Positions 50,095 through 59,195 of a DNA stretch of 64,000 bases are shown in pieces; position 1 is the first letter of the stretch, and every line of letters starts with the position of its first letter. A program made the position numbers and the translations under genes. The stretch is from contig JAXLRT010000013.1 in assembly GCA_046330955.1 (NCBI GenBank), positions 1 through 64,000 of the forward strand, written 5' to 3'. The notes below the pieces were generated by a model. It was not told the origin of the DNA, did no database searches, and saw only the letters and a program-made list of their open reading frames with translations. The DNA comes from JADJPO01 sp046330955 (GTDB lineage Bacteria > Actinomycetota > Actinomycetes > Actinomycetales > Kineosporiaceae).

Positions 50095-51819
50095 ATGGGA
50101 GAAATGCCGCTCTACCTGAAGTTCGTGTTGATCCTCGTCTTCATCGCGGGCAACGCGTTCTTCGTCGGCTCCGAGATCGCCATCTCCTCCGCCCGGCGCA
50201 GCCGGATCCGGCAACTGGCCGAGGAGGGCGACAAGCGCGCCGCCCGGGTCGAGATGCTGCACAACGAACCGGAACGGTTCTACTCGGTCACCCAGGTCGG
50301 CATCACGCTCGTCTCGCTCGGCCTGGGCGCCGTCGGCATGGAGACCATCGCCGAGCTGATCGCCCCCAAGGTGGTCGACCTGGTCGCCCAGTTCGGTGAG
50401 CACCCGGCCCTGACCAACGCGGCCCACACGGTGGCCTACGTCGTGGCCTTCGTGACCGTGTCGTTCGTCCACGTGGTGGCCGGCGAACTCGCCCCGAAGG
50501 TGCTGGCCTTCCACAAGGCCGAGCAGCTGAGCATGGCCGTCGGCCGCGTGATCAACCTGATGTACCTGGTACTGCGGCCCCTGATCTACGTCATGAAGCT
50601 GGCCTCCGACGCCCTGCTGCGCCTGTCCGGTCAACGCAATCTGGAAGGGCACGGCGAGAGCCAGTTCACCATGTCGGTCGAGGAGATCCGCATGATCCTC
50701 TCGGCCAGCGAGAAGGACGGCATGCTGGCGCCGGAAGAGACCGAGATGATCCGCGGTGTCTTCGAACTCGACGAGCACACGGTGCGCGAGGCCATGATCC
50801 CCCGCACCCAGATCCGCGCCCTGGCCAAGGACGACACCGTCGGCGACGCACTGCAGTTCTTCCGGGACATCCCGCACGCCCGGTTCCCGGTCTACGAGGG
50901 CAACCTCGACCGCATCGTGGGCATCGTCTCGATCAAGGAATTGCTCACGGCCATGGCCGAGACCAGCGGAGACGACCTGCGCCGGGTGTCCCGCCGCCGG
51001 GTGAGCGAGTTCGCCCGGGCGCCGTTCCTGGTGCCCAACAGCCGGTTGCAGTCCGACCTGCTCAAGGACTTCAAGCGCACCCGGCAGCAGATGGCCATCG
51101 TGATCGACGAGTACGGCGGCACCGAGGGCATCATCACCCTCGAGGACATCCTCGAGGAGATCGTCGGCGACTACGAGGACGAGTGGACCCACCGCCAGGC
51201 CAAGCGGGTGCGCAAACTCGTGGGCAGCCAGTACGAGGTCGACGCCTCGATGCGCGTCAGCGACCTGCAGGAGCTGCTGGGCTTCCCGTTCCCCGAGGAC
51301 GACGACTACACCACCCTCGCCGGCCTGTGTTACAAGATCCACGGCAGCGTGCCGGTGGTCGGCGACACGGTGCAGCTCGAGGGCGCCCGGCTCACCGTGC
51401 TCGAGATGGACAACCACCGGATCACGCTGGTCCGGTTCGAGGACACGGCCGTCGGCAAGGACGGCGTGACCCGGCTGGCCGAGGACAAGTCACCGGCCGA
51501 GGGGCATCCGTCGGGCGATGCCAAGCCCGCGCCCTCCGCCGCCACGACCACCTCCGCCGCCACGACCGCGTCCGCCCCGACGACCACCTCCGTCGCCACG
51601 TCCTCCGTCGCCACCCGGGCGACACCACTCACCAGGACGACGCCCGAGCCGGTCGTGTCGGAGGCCGCCAAGGCGGCGCAGCTGGCGTTGGCGCAGGAGG
51701 TGCCGGTGGCCCTGACCCGCGAACAGATGGTGCGCCTGCCCGCGCTGGCCGAGAACGGCAAGAACCACCGAGCCGATTCGGCCAAGCGCAACGGCAAGCG
51801 CGGTAAACGCAAGTCCTGA
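50095..51819 (+). CDS. CNNM/CorC-family transporter-associated protein (hemolysin family)
   Basis: A 574-residue membrane protein. A DUF21 (CNNM) transmembrane domain (about residues 1-195; four helices, with FVGSEIAISSARRSRIRQL and QVGITLVSLGLGAVG) is followed by a CBS pair (about 215-340: VREAMIPRTQIRAL, DEYGGTEGIITLEDILEEIVGDYEDE) and a CorC/HlyC domain (about 355-440). The last 120 residues are a Thr/Ala/Lys-rich tail, longer than usual. The family is linked to Mg2+/Na+ export. ATG 50095 has GGAGGG (50084-50089); GTG 50068 is less likely. Confidence 0.92.
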   Translation: MGEMPLYLKFVLILVFIAGNAFFVGSEIAISSARRSRIRQLAEEGDKRAARVEMLHNEPERFYSVTQVGITLVSLGLGAVGMETIAELIAPKVVDLVAQFGEHPALTNAAHTVAYVVAFVTVSFVHVVAGELAPKVLAFHKAEQLSMAVGRVINLMYLVLRPLIYVMKLASDALLRLSGQRNLEGHGESQFTMSVEEIRMILSASEKDGMLAPEETEMIRGVFELDEHTVREAMIPRTQIRALAKDDTVGDALQFFRDIPHARFPVYEGNLDRIVGIVSIKELLTAMAETSGDDLRRVSRRRVSEFARAPFLVPNSRLQSDLLKDFKRTRQQMAIVIDEYGGTEGIITLEDILEEIVGDYEDEWTHRQAKRVRKLVGSQYEVDASMRVSDLQELLGFPFPEDDDYTTLAGLCYKIHGSVPVVGDTVQLEGARLTVLEMDNHRITLVRFEDTAVGKDGVTRLAEDKSPAEGHPSGDAKPAPSAATTTSAATTASAPTTTSVATSSVATRATPLTRTTPEPVVSEAAKAAQLALAQEVPVALTREQMVRLPALAENGKNHRADSAKRNGKRGKRKS

Positions 51820-51856
51820 TCGGCTCACAGCAGGTTCCCAGCCGGGCTCGAGGAGC

Positions 51857-51884
51857 ACTCCAGCGGCCGGGGTTCTCCTGGAGT
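51857..51884 (+). promoter_or_regulatory. Hairpin enclosing the HtrA ribosome-binding site
   Basis: ACTCCAG (51857-51863) can pair perfectly with CTGGAGT (51878-51884), which contains the GGAG Shine-Dalgarno sequence of the htrA-like gene (ATG 51886). The loop is 14 nt. Melting of this stem, for example by heat, would expose the RBS. Confidence 0.4.
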
Positions 51885-51885
51885 C

Positions 51886-53100
51886 ATGACGTCCACGCTG
51901 ATTCCACCTACGTATCAGACGCAGCCACTGCCCACCCCCACCCCGCCGGGACGCCGTCGTCCGGGTTGGGGCGGCGTCATCGCCGTGGGGGTCGGCGCGG
52001 CCATGGTCTCGAGCCTGCTGACGGCCGGGGTCGTGACCGCCCTCGAACCGAACACCGCGGTGGCCACCCCGACGGCCACCGCTTCCGCCGGCACCGGCGC
52101 CGCAACCAGCCCCGGCGTGAGGACCAGCGGCACCACCCCCGACTGGGTCGCGGTCGCCGCAGCGGTCGAACCGAGCGTGGTCTCGGTGCGGGTGGCCGGA
52201 CGCAGCGGCAGCGGTGAGGGCTCCGGCGTCCTGCTCGACACCAAGGGCCACGTGCTGACCAACCACCACGTCATCGCCGAGGCGGCCGGCGGTGGCGAGA
52301 TCTCGATCGTGCTGTCGGACGGGCGCACCTTCGCCGCCACCGTCGTCGGCAGCGACCCCGCCACCGACCTGGCCGTGCTGACCATCACCTCCCCGCCGGC
52401 GGGCCTGACCGCGGCCAGTTTCGGTGACTCCGCGGCCGCCGAGGTCGGTGAGCCGGTGATGGCCCTGGGCAACCCGCTGGGCCTGTCCGACACGGTGACC
52501 ACGGGCATCATCAGCGCCGTCAACCGGCCGGTGACGACCAGCGCCTCGCAGGAACAGAACCCGTTCGGCGGCGCCTCGGGCGAGAGCGTGGTCACCAACG
52601 CCATCCAGACCGACGCGGCGATCAACCCCGGCAACAGCGGCGGCGCGCTGGTCAACGCCCGCGGCCAGGTCATCGGCATCACCTCCTCGATCGCCTCGCT
52701 CGGCAGCGCCGGCACCGGCGGCCAGTCCGGCAGCATCGGCCTCGGCTTCGCGATCCCGGCGAACACGGCCAAGGACATCGCCGCGCAACTGCTCGCCAGC
52801 GGTTCGGTGCAACACGCCTACCTCGGGGTGACCCTCTCGGAGGGCACCGTCACCGTGGCCGGCGCTCAGCGCCAGGCCGCCATCATCGAGTCGGTCGCCG
52901 GCGGCACCCCGGCCGCCGCGGCGGGGCTGCAGGCCAAGGACGCCGTGATCGCCCTCGGCGGGCAGAGCCTGGACGGCCCCGACTCGCTGGTGGCGCGAAT
53001 CCGTGAGCTGCGCCCCTCCTCGACGGTCACCCTCACCGTGGTGCGCTCCGGCCAGACCCGGCAGGTGCCGGTGACCCTGGCACCGCGCCCGCAGGGCTGA
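51886..53100 (+). CDS. HtrA/DegP-family S1C serine protease with PDZ domain
   Basis: A 404-residue membrane-anchored protease. A Pro-rich cytoplasmic N-terminus and one transmembrane helix (about 30-52) are followed by the trypsin-like domain with catalytic His128 (TNHHVI), Asp161 (DPATDLAVL) and Ser251 (NPGNSGGAL). A C-terminal PDZ domain (about 305-400) has AYLGVTLSEG and GGTPAAAAGLQAKD. Extracytoplasmic protein quality control is the family role. A 7-bp stem can mask its RBS. ATG 51886. Confidence 0.93.
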   Translation: MTSTLIPPTYQTQPLPTPTPPGRRRPGWGGVIAVGVGAAMVSSLLTAGVVTALEPNTAVATPTATASAGTGAATSPGVRTSGTTPDWVAVAAAVEPSVVSVRVAGRSGSGEGSGVLLDTKGHVLTNHHVIAEAAGGGEISIVLSDGRTFAATVVGSDPATDLAVLTITSPPAGLTAASFGDSAAAEVGEPVMALGNPLGLSDTVTTGIISAVNRPVTTSASQEQNPFGGASGESVVTNAIQTDAAINPGNSGGALVNARGQVIGITSSIASLGSAGTGGQSGSIGLGFAIPANTAKDIAAQLLASGSVQHAYLGVTLSEGTVTVAGAQRQAAIIESVAGGTPAAAAGLQAKDAVIALGGQSLDGPDSLVARIRELRPSSTVTLTVVRSGQTRQVPVTLAPRPQG

Positions 53101-53198
53101 GCCCGACCCGGTGGAGGGTCGCCACCGGCGTGGGGCGGCCCTCCACCGACATGTTCGTCCTGCGTGTCTGCCGACCGGGGTGACGGCAGGATGGCCCC

Positions 53199-53828
53199 GT
53201 GCCGCTGCCCCACGCCCCGCGCCCGTCGGCCCGTCGGCGCCACCTCGCCTACGCCGCCCTGGCCGGCGTGGACGCGGTGCTCGCCGTCCAGGGTCGTGAA
53301 CGGCTGCGACGGCTGACCAAGCCCGCCCTGATGCCGGTACTGCTCCCCGGCCGCAACGCCCGCACCCGCGCCGCCCTGCTGCTGGGTGGCGCCGGGGACG
53401 TCGCCCTGCTGGGGTCCGGGGACGCCGCGTTCCTGACCGGTCTGGGCGCCTTCCTCGCCGGCCACCTGGCCTGGATCGACGAGCTGCGCCGCCGCGAGGA
53501 CCTCCGATCGCTGCGGCACGGACCGCGGGCCGCCGTCGCGGTGGGGTACCTGGCCGCCTTCGCCGGGCTGAACGCCTACCTCTGGCGCCGCACCGGCCCG
53601 CACCGCCTGGCGGTGGCCGGGTACAGCACGGTGCTGCTCGGCACCGCCCTGACCGCGCTGCGCTCACCGTCACCGGCCACGGCCGTGGGCGGTGGCCTGT
53701 TCCTGGCCTCGGACAGCCTGATCGCGCTCGAGAAATTCGCCGGCCTCACCCTGCCCGCGCACGAGGCCTGGGTGATGGGCAGCTACGCCACCGCCCAGGC
53801 GCTGTTGGCCGGCGGCGAGCGGCGATGA
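53199..53828 (+). CDS. Lysoplasmalogenase (TMEM86/YhhN family)
   Basis: A 209-residue membrane protein with about seven or eight hydrophobic helices. The first conserved block runs LTKPALMPVLL then GGAGDVALLGSGDAAFLTGLGAFLAGH, and the second is GGGLFLASDSLIAL, both hallmarks of YhhN/TMEM86 proteins, which hydrolyse lysoplasmalogen ethers. The start is GTG 53199, with CAGGAT 6 nt before it (possible leaderless). The stop overlaps the following HD gene (ATGA). Confidence 0.88.
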   Translation: MPLPHAPRPSARRRHLAYAALAGVDAVLAVQGRERLRRLTKPALMPVLLPGRNARTRAALLLGGAGDVALLGSGDAAFLTGLGAFLAGHLAWIDELRRREDLRSLRHGPRAAVAVGYLAAFAGLNAYLWRRTGPHRLAVAGYSTVLLGTALTALRSPSPATAVGGGLFLASDSLIALEKFAGLTLPAHEAWVMGSYATAQALLAGGERR

Positions 53829-54496
53829 CGCATCCCACCACCGGTTTCGAGGATCCTCGACCGGGGCTGCGCGCTGCCTGGCTGCGGCTGGCATCCGAAG
53901 CCGGCCTGATCGGAGCGCCGGATTCCGTTGCGGGGCAGGCAGATGCGCTGCTGGGTCGCTGGTCGGCCCCGACCCGGCAGTACCACGACGTCCGACATCT
54001 GCGATCGGTGCTCGACTCGCTCGCCGTGCTCACCGCGCCCGGACCCACGCCGGTCGCGGTCGAGCTGGCGGCCTGGTTCCACGACGCGGTCTACGACGGC
54101 CGTCCGGGGGCCGACGAGGAGGCGAGTGCCGTTCTCGCCGAACGGGTCCTGGCCGAACTGAAGGCGCCGACGGGGTTGATCGCCGAGGTCGGCCGGCTGA
54201 TCCGGCTGACCATCGACCATGCCGTGGCCGAGGACGACGCCGCCGGCGCCGTGCTCGTCGACGCCGACCTGGCGATCCTGGGCGCGGACGAGGCGACCTA
54301 TCGCCGCTACACCGAGGACGTCCGCGCCGAGTACGCCCACCTGGACGACGCCACGTTCACACGAGGGCGCGCCGACGTCCTGCGCCGATTGCTGAACCAC
54401 GACCCGTTGTTCCGCACCCACCGCGGCCGAGAACTCTGGCAGGACGCCGCCCACCGCAACCTCGCGGCCGAACTCACCCGCCTGTCCTCGAGGTGA
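53825..54496 (+). CDS. HD-domain predicted metal-dependent phosphohydrolase
   Basis: A 223-residue protein. The HD-type metal site is visible as YHDVRHLRSVLD and AAWFHDAVYDGRPGADEEASA, matching the COG4339-like predicted HD-superfamily hydrolases of about 200 residues. ATG 53825 overlaps the lysoplasmalogenase stop, so the two are coupled. Its 3' end overlaps the convergent DUF4031 gene by 23 bp. Substrate is unknown; small nucleotides are typical. Confidence 0.85.
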   Translation: MTHPTTGFEDPRPGLRAAWLRLASEAGLIGAPDSVAGQADALLGRWSAPTRQYHDVRHLRSVLDSLAVLTAPGPTPVAVELAAWFHDAVYDGRPGADEEASAVLAERVLAELKAPTGLIAEVGRLIRLTIDHAVAEDDAAGAVLVDADLAILGADEATYRRYTEDVRAEYAHLDDATFTRGRADVLRRLLNHDPLFRTHRGRELWQDAAHRNLAAELTRLSSR

Positions 54497-55226
54497 TCGC
54501 GAGCCAGTCCAGCAGCGGGGCCAGCGCCGGGTCGACCTCGCCAGCCGCCCGGGACAGCGGGACCCACCGGGCCTCCGCCCGTGCCGCAGAGGCGATCTCG
54601 ACCTCGCCACGCAGACTCGGGATGCCGTCGAGGGCCAGGCGCAGCACGACGTCCAGGGCGATCACCCCGGCGTCCTCGGCGACGGTGCGGATCAGGCCCA
54701 CCTGCGTCAGGTGAGGCGGCAGGACGTCCTCGGGGCGGATCGTCGTCCCGAGCACGGCGCGCACCAGCTCGCGGGCCGCCTCGGCGACGGGCCGGCCACC
54801 CGCGACGATGGACGGCACGCCCCCGGCGCCGGGCACCAGCAGCACGTCCCCCTCGCGGACCAGCAGCAGCCGAACCAGCTCGACGCTCACCAACGGCGGC
54901 AGCGCCGAGGCGAGGGTGTCGACCCGGCGTCCGGCGTCGTCCGCGGTCGAGCCGACCACCCGTTCACCCTTGCGCTTGGGCCGGCGCAACCCGGAACGCT
55001 GCAACGCCAGCAACAGCTCCCGGCCGCCGACCGGCACCGCCCCACCGGCGACGAGACGGTCGTACTCCTCCTGGGGCACGTCGTAGTGATCGCCCTCGAA
55101 CCCCCGCCGCGGGATGCCCAGCCGCTCGGCGAAGGCGTGCAACTCCTCCACCGAGGTGTCACTGACCAGGTGCGACCAGAGCCGACCGTGCGCCGGCCAG
55201 TACGGCGGGTCGATCAGGATCGCCAT
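54474..55226 (-). CDS. DUF4031 protein with C-terminal Nudix-like region
   Basis: A 250-residue protein. The N-terminal 90 residues match DUF4031 (MAILIDPPYWPAHGRLWSHL, RRGFEGDHYDVP), a short domain of unknown function. The remaining 140 residues (LLLVREGDVLLVPGAGGVPSIVAGG ... VLRLALDGIPSLRGEVEIASAARAEARWVPL) have a Nudix-like strand pattern but lack the full GX5EX7REUXEEXGU box, so a degenerate Nudix fold is only a suggestion. ATG overlaps the Lrp stop (ATGA). Confidence 0.72.
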   Translation of the reverse strand: MAILIDPPYWPAHGRLWSHLVSDTSVEELHAFAERLGIPRRGFEGDHYDVPQEEYDRLVAGGAVPVGGRELLLALQRSGLRRPKRKGERVVGSTADDAGRRVDTLASALPPLVSVELVRLLLVREGDVLLVPGAGGVPSIVAGGRPVAEAARELVRAVLGTTIRPEDVLPPHLTQVGLIRTVAEDAGVIALDVVLRLALDGIPSLRGEVEIASAARAEARWVPLSRAAGEVDPALAPLLDWLAITSRTGG

Positions 55227-55702
55227 CAGCCCTGCCCGGCGGCCAGGGCGTCCAGCAGTGGCGCGGTGCGTGCCGGCACCAGTTCCAGCACCGCCATCGC
55301 GGTGCTGGTCCTCACCACGGAGCGGCAGGTGAGCAACCGGCGCGTGATGCGGTGCAGATCGGCGGGGTCGCGCGCGGCCACCTTGGCCAGGATGTCGACG
55401 TCACCGGTCGTCGCGTGCAGCTCCAGGATCTCGGGCACGCCGGCCAGCTCGGCGCTGATCTCGTCGATGTCCCCCTGGGTGATGGTCAGGCTGACGTAGG
55501 CCAGCACCGGCCGACCGGTGGCGGCCGGCTTCACCCTGGCGCTGGGCGGGCCGAGCACCCCGCGGTCCTCCAGGGCGCGCAGGCGGGACTGCACCGTGTT
55601 GCGGGCCAGCCCGAGCGTGCGCGACAGGGCCACGACGGTGGCCAGCGGGTCGTCGTCCAGCGCACGCAGGATGCGGGCGTCCGTGGCATCCAGCTCTCGC
55701 AT
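55226..55702 (-). CDS. Lrp/AsnC-family transcriptional regulator
   Basis: A 158-residue feast/famine regulator. The N-terminal helix-turn-helix (ELDATDARILRALDDDP ... VVALSRTLGLARNTVQSRLRALEDRGVL) precedes a RAM/AsnC ligand-binding domain (about 62-150, AYVSLTITQGDIDEISAEL ... ILELHATTGDVDILAKVAARD). ATG 55702. It is divergent from the PLP decarboxylase across 109 bp with a palindrome between them, so regulation of that enzyme gene in response to an amino acid is likely. The DUF4031 gene is translationally coupled downstream. Confidence 0.92.
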   Translation of the reverse strand: MRELDATDARILRALDDDPLATVVALSRTLGLARNTVQSRLRALEDRGVLGPPSARVKPAATGRPVLAYVSLTITQGDIDEISAELAGVPEILELHATTGDVDILAKVAARDPADLHRITRRLLTCRSVVRTSTAMAVLELVPARTAPLLDALAAGQG

Positions 55703-55753
55703 TTGGTCATCGTGCCACAATCGACCCGTCAAACCGGGCGCCAGGCGATCATT

Positions 55754-55784
55754 ATGCTCAGTTCCCACATCTCCTCTTGAGCAT
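55754..55784. promoter_or_regulatory. Candidate Lrp operator
   Basis: ATGCTCA (55754-55760) and TGAGCAT (55778-55784), perfect 7-bp arms separated by 17 nt, between the divergent Lrp and decarboxylase genes. Half-site spacing of about two turns suits a dimeric Lrp/AsnC regulator. Confidence 0.5.
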
Positions 55785-55811
55785 TGAGCCACTCGGACCG
55801 ACCGTAGTGCC

Positions 55812-57215
<1,404 letters not shown>

Positions 57216-57280
57216 GGCCGTGGTGCCCCTGACCGTCCGTCCCCCAGCAGCGCGGGCGTCCAGGCATGCCGCGACACGAC

Positions 57281-57313
57281 GGACGCCGCCCACGAGGTGC
57301 GTGAGCGGCGTCC
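57281..57313. terminator. Bidirectional hairpin terminator
   Basis: GGACGCCGC (57281-57289) pairs with GCGGCGTCC (57305-57313), a perfect 9-bp stem with a 15-nt loop, between the convergent decarboxylase and CAP-domain genes. Confidence 0.65.
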
Positions 57314-57335
57314 GCGCGTTCGACGAGCCTGTGCC

Positions 57336-58583
57336 TCAGGCAGGCGTCCCGAAGTCCTGCGTCCAGTAGATGCCGTAGCTACCGCCCTTGGCGACGCCCA
57401 CCCCGATCTGGGTGAAGGTGCAGTTCAGGATGTTCGCCCGGTGGCCGGAGCTGTTCATCCAGGCGCTCATGACCGAGGCCGGCGTCTGCTGACCGGCAGC
57501 GATGTTCTCACCCCAGGTGCGCCACTTGTAGCCCTGGGCGGTGATCCGGGCACCGGGCGAGCGCCCGTCCTGGCTGTTGTGATCGAAGTAGTTCTTGGCC
57601 GCCATGTCCTCGCTGTGCAGCTGCGCCGCAGCGGTCAGCCTCGACTCGGCGGTCAGGGCCGAGCACCCGTTGGATGCGCGCTCGACGTTGACCAACCGCA
57701 CCACCTCGGCCGCGAAGGCACTGATCCCGGTGGAGGTGGGGGCAGGTGCCGGGGTCGACTTGGTCGGCGCGGGTGCCGGGGTCGACTTGGTCGGCGCGGG
57801 TGCCGGGGTCGACGTGGTCGGCGCGGGCGCCGGGGTGGACTTGGTCGGGGCAGGTGCCGGGGTCGACTTCGTCGGGGCAGGCACCGGGGTCGACTTCGTC
57901 GGCGCGGGTGCCGGAGTCGACGTGGTCGGGGCAGGCGACGGTGGCACCGACGGTTTCACGGGCGACGGGCTGGTGACCGTCGGCGTCGGAGCGGGCGCAG
58001 GGCTGGTCGGGGCGGTCGGCGTCGGGCTGGGCTTGGCCCGGTGCACGACCACGAGCGTGGCGGTCAGGCCCTTCCCATGGCCCTTGCCGCGGACCGGGGC
58101 CACCTTCACGGTGTAGGTGCCGACGGTGAGGCGTCCGGCGTCCAGCATCACGGCGTACGGCGCGCGCCGGTCGGGCAGTTTCACCGTGGCGGGGCCGGTC
58201 AGGCTGAAGACCACCGGGCCGTGGGCATGCACCTTGGCCGCGAGCACCACGCGCCCGTCCACCGGACCGTAGGACTTGCCGTTCACCAGGGTGATCTTGC
58301 GGATGACAGGCCGCCGCCCGTGACCCGCCGGAGGCTGCGAGGTCGAGGGCGACGCGGAGCCGGTGGGCGTGGCGGGGGTGTCCGTGTGCAGGCTCGCGGT
58401 CAACTTGGCCGAGGTGGACGGCGCGCCGAACAGCCAGCTCTGAACGCCCGAGGCGACTCCGGTCTGGCCGGCGAACACCGCGGCGACGATGCCGAGGGGC
58501 ACCGCGATGCCGACGGCGCGGCGTGACCGCCGGCCGGGGGTGCTCTGACGTGGGGAACGGGCACGATGCGTAGCCGGGCTCAT
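57336..58583 (-). CDS. Secreted CAP/SCP-domain protein with Pro/Thr repeat stalk
   Basis: A 415-residue exported protein. The N-terminus carries a twin-Arg-like basic run and one hydrophobic segment (about residues 22-45, signal or anchor). A beta-rich region (about 85-185, ITLVNGKSYGPVDGRVV ... VKVAPVRGKGHGK) precedes a Pro/Thr/Ser stalk with seven 9-residue repeats (STPAPAPTK type, about 216-280). The CAP domain (about 290-415) has VVRLVNVERASNGCSALTA, the ENIAAGQQ and GHRANILNC motifs, and YWTQDFG. ATG 58583. It is a wall-exposed or secreted protein of the CAP superfamily; enzymatic role is unknown. Confidence 0.9.
   Translation of the reverse strand: MSPATHRARSPRQSTPGRRSRRAVGIAVPLGIVAAVFAGQTGVASGVQSWLFGAPSTSAKLTASLHTDTPATPTGSASPSTSQPPAGHGRRPVIRKITLVNGKSYGPVDGRVVLAAKVHAHGPVVFSLTGPATVKLPDRRAPYAVMLDAGRLTVGTYTVKVAPVRGKGHGKGLTATLVVVHRAKPSPTPTAPTSPAPAPTPTVTSPSPVKPSVPPSPAPTTSTPAPAPTKSTPVPAPTKSTPAPAPTKSTPAPAPTTSTPAPAPTKSTPAPAPTKSTPAPAPTSTGISAFAAEVVRLVNVERASNGCSALTAESRLTAAAQLHSEDMAAKNYFDHNSQDGRSPGARITAQGYKWRTWGENIAAGQQTPASVMSAWMNSSGHRANILNCTFTQIGVGVAKGGSYGIYWTQDFGTPA
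57745..57933. repeat. 27-bp tandem repeat, about 7 copies, in CAP gene
   Basis: Units beginning at 57745, 57772, 57799, 57826, 57853, 57880 and 57907, each about 27 bp, coding (minus strand) for nine-residue TKSTPAPAP-type repeats. Units differ at several third positions, so they are not recently amplified in perfect form, but copy number may vary between strains. Confidence 0.8.
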
Positions 58584-58864
58584 GACCGGAACACTAGGAA
58601 CGTGATCGCTAAGGTCGGGCGAAAGCCCCCTTAGGGATACCTCAGGAAACCGTACAGAGCGACCTCGCCACGTCCACGTCATCGCGGGGCGTCGGCTGTG
58701 GAGAACTCGTCGACGAGCGCTCCCTGTGGATACCGAGAACCCTTGGGCCACAGGGTGTGTCACGGTGCCCTGGTCATCGATCCGACCGGACGGCACAGGG
58801 GTCGTCACCTCCGGGCACCCGCGCCCACGACCGACCTGTGAACCGTGAACCTCAAGGAGACGTC

Positions 58865-59152
58865 ATGCAGTTCCAAGTCGACAGCGCCCAGGTACTCCAG
58901 GCCAGCACCATGATCCAGTCCACCGCGCAACAGATCAGCGAGGACGTCGACCGCATGATGCGCCAACTGCTCGAGCTGCAGTCCGGCTGGCGGGGGCAGG
59001 CCGCCGCCTCGTTCCAGTCGGTGGTCACCGAGTGGCAGTCCACCCAGGAGCGGGTGCGGATCGGGCTGGACGAGATCCATCGGGCTCTGGCGACGGCGGG
59101 GCGGCAGTACGCGGAGGTGGAGTCGGCCGCGGCCGCCATGTTCTCCGGGTGA
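58865..59152 (+). CDS. WXG100-family (ESAT-6-like) protein
   Basis: A 95-residue helical hairpin. The central SGWRGQAAASF is the WXG turn, with amphipathic helices each side (VLQASTMIQSTAQQISED and VRIGLDEIHRALATAGRQY). ATG 58865 has AAGGAG at good spacing. WXG100 proteins are substrates of type VII (ESX) secretion; no EccC-like gene or partner is seen in this window, so it would be an orphan exported protein. It starts shortly after the divergent CAP gene and ends in the triplicated repeat that precedes the HelD-like gene. Confidence 0.92.
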   Translation: MQFQVDSAQVLQASTMIQSTAQQISEDVDRMMRQLLELQSGWRGQAAASFQSVVTEWQSTQERVRIGLDEIHRALATAGRQYAEVESAAAAMFSG

Positions 59153-59181
59153 GGTCGGCCTGAGGTCGGCGTGAGGCGGCG
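59150..59181 (+). repeat. Triplicated 11-bp direct repeat before HelD-like gene
   Basis: TGAGGTCGGCC, TGAGGTCGGCG and TGAGGCGGCG lie head to tail, beginning at the WXG100 stop codon and ending one base before the -10-like TAAGGT (59182-59187). They occupy the spacer and -35 area of the HelD-like promoter, so they may be an activator or repressor array. Confidence 0.55.
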
Positions 59182-59187
59182 TAAGGT
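59182..59187 (+). promoter_or_regulatory. -10-like hexamer of HelD-like gene
   Basis: TAAGGT, 8 nt before GTG 59196, in the usual position for a leaderless transcript. Confidence 0.4.
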
Positions 59188-59195
59188 AGACCCTC

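Noticed and set aside
59100..59195. Rifampicin-associated element upstream of the HelD-like gene
   Set aside because: The palindrome GGGGCTTGC...GCAAGCCCC is absent; only an 11-bp direct repeat is present.
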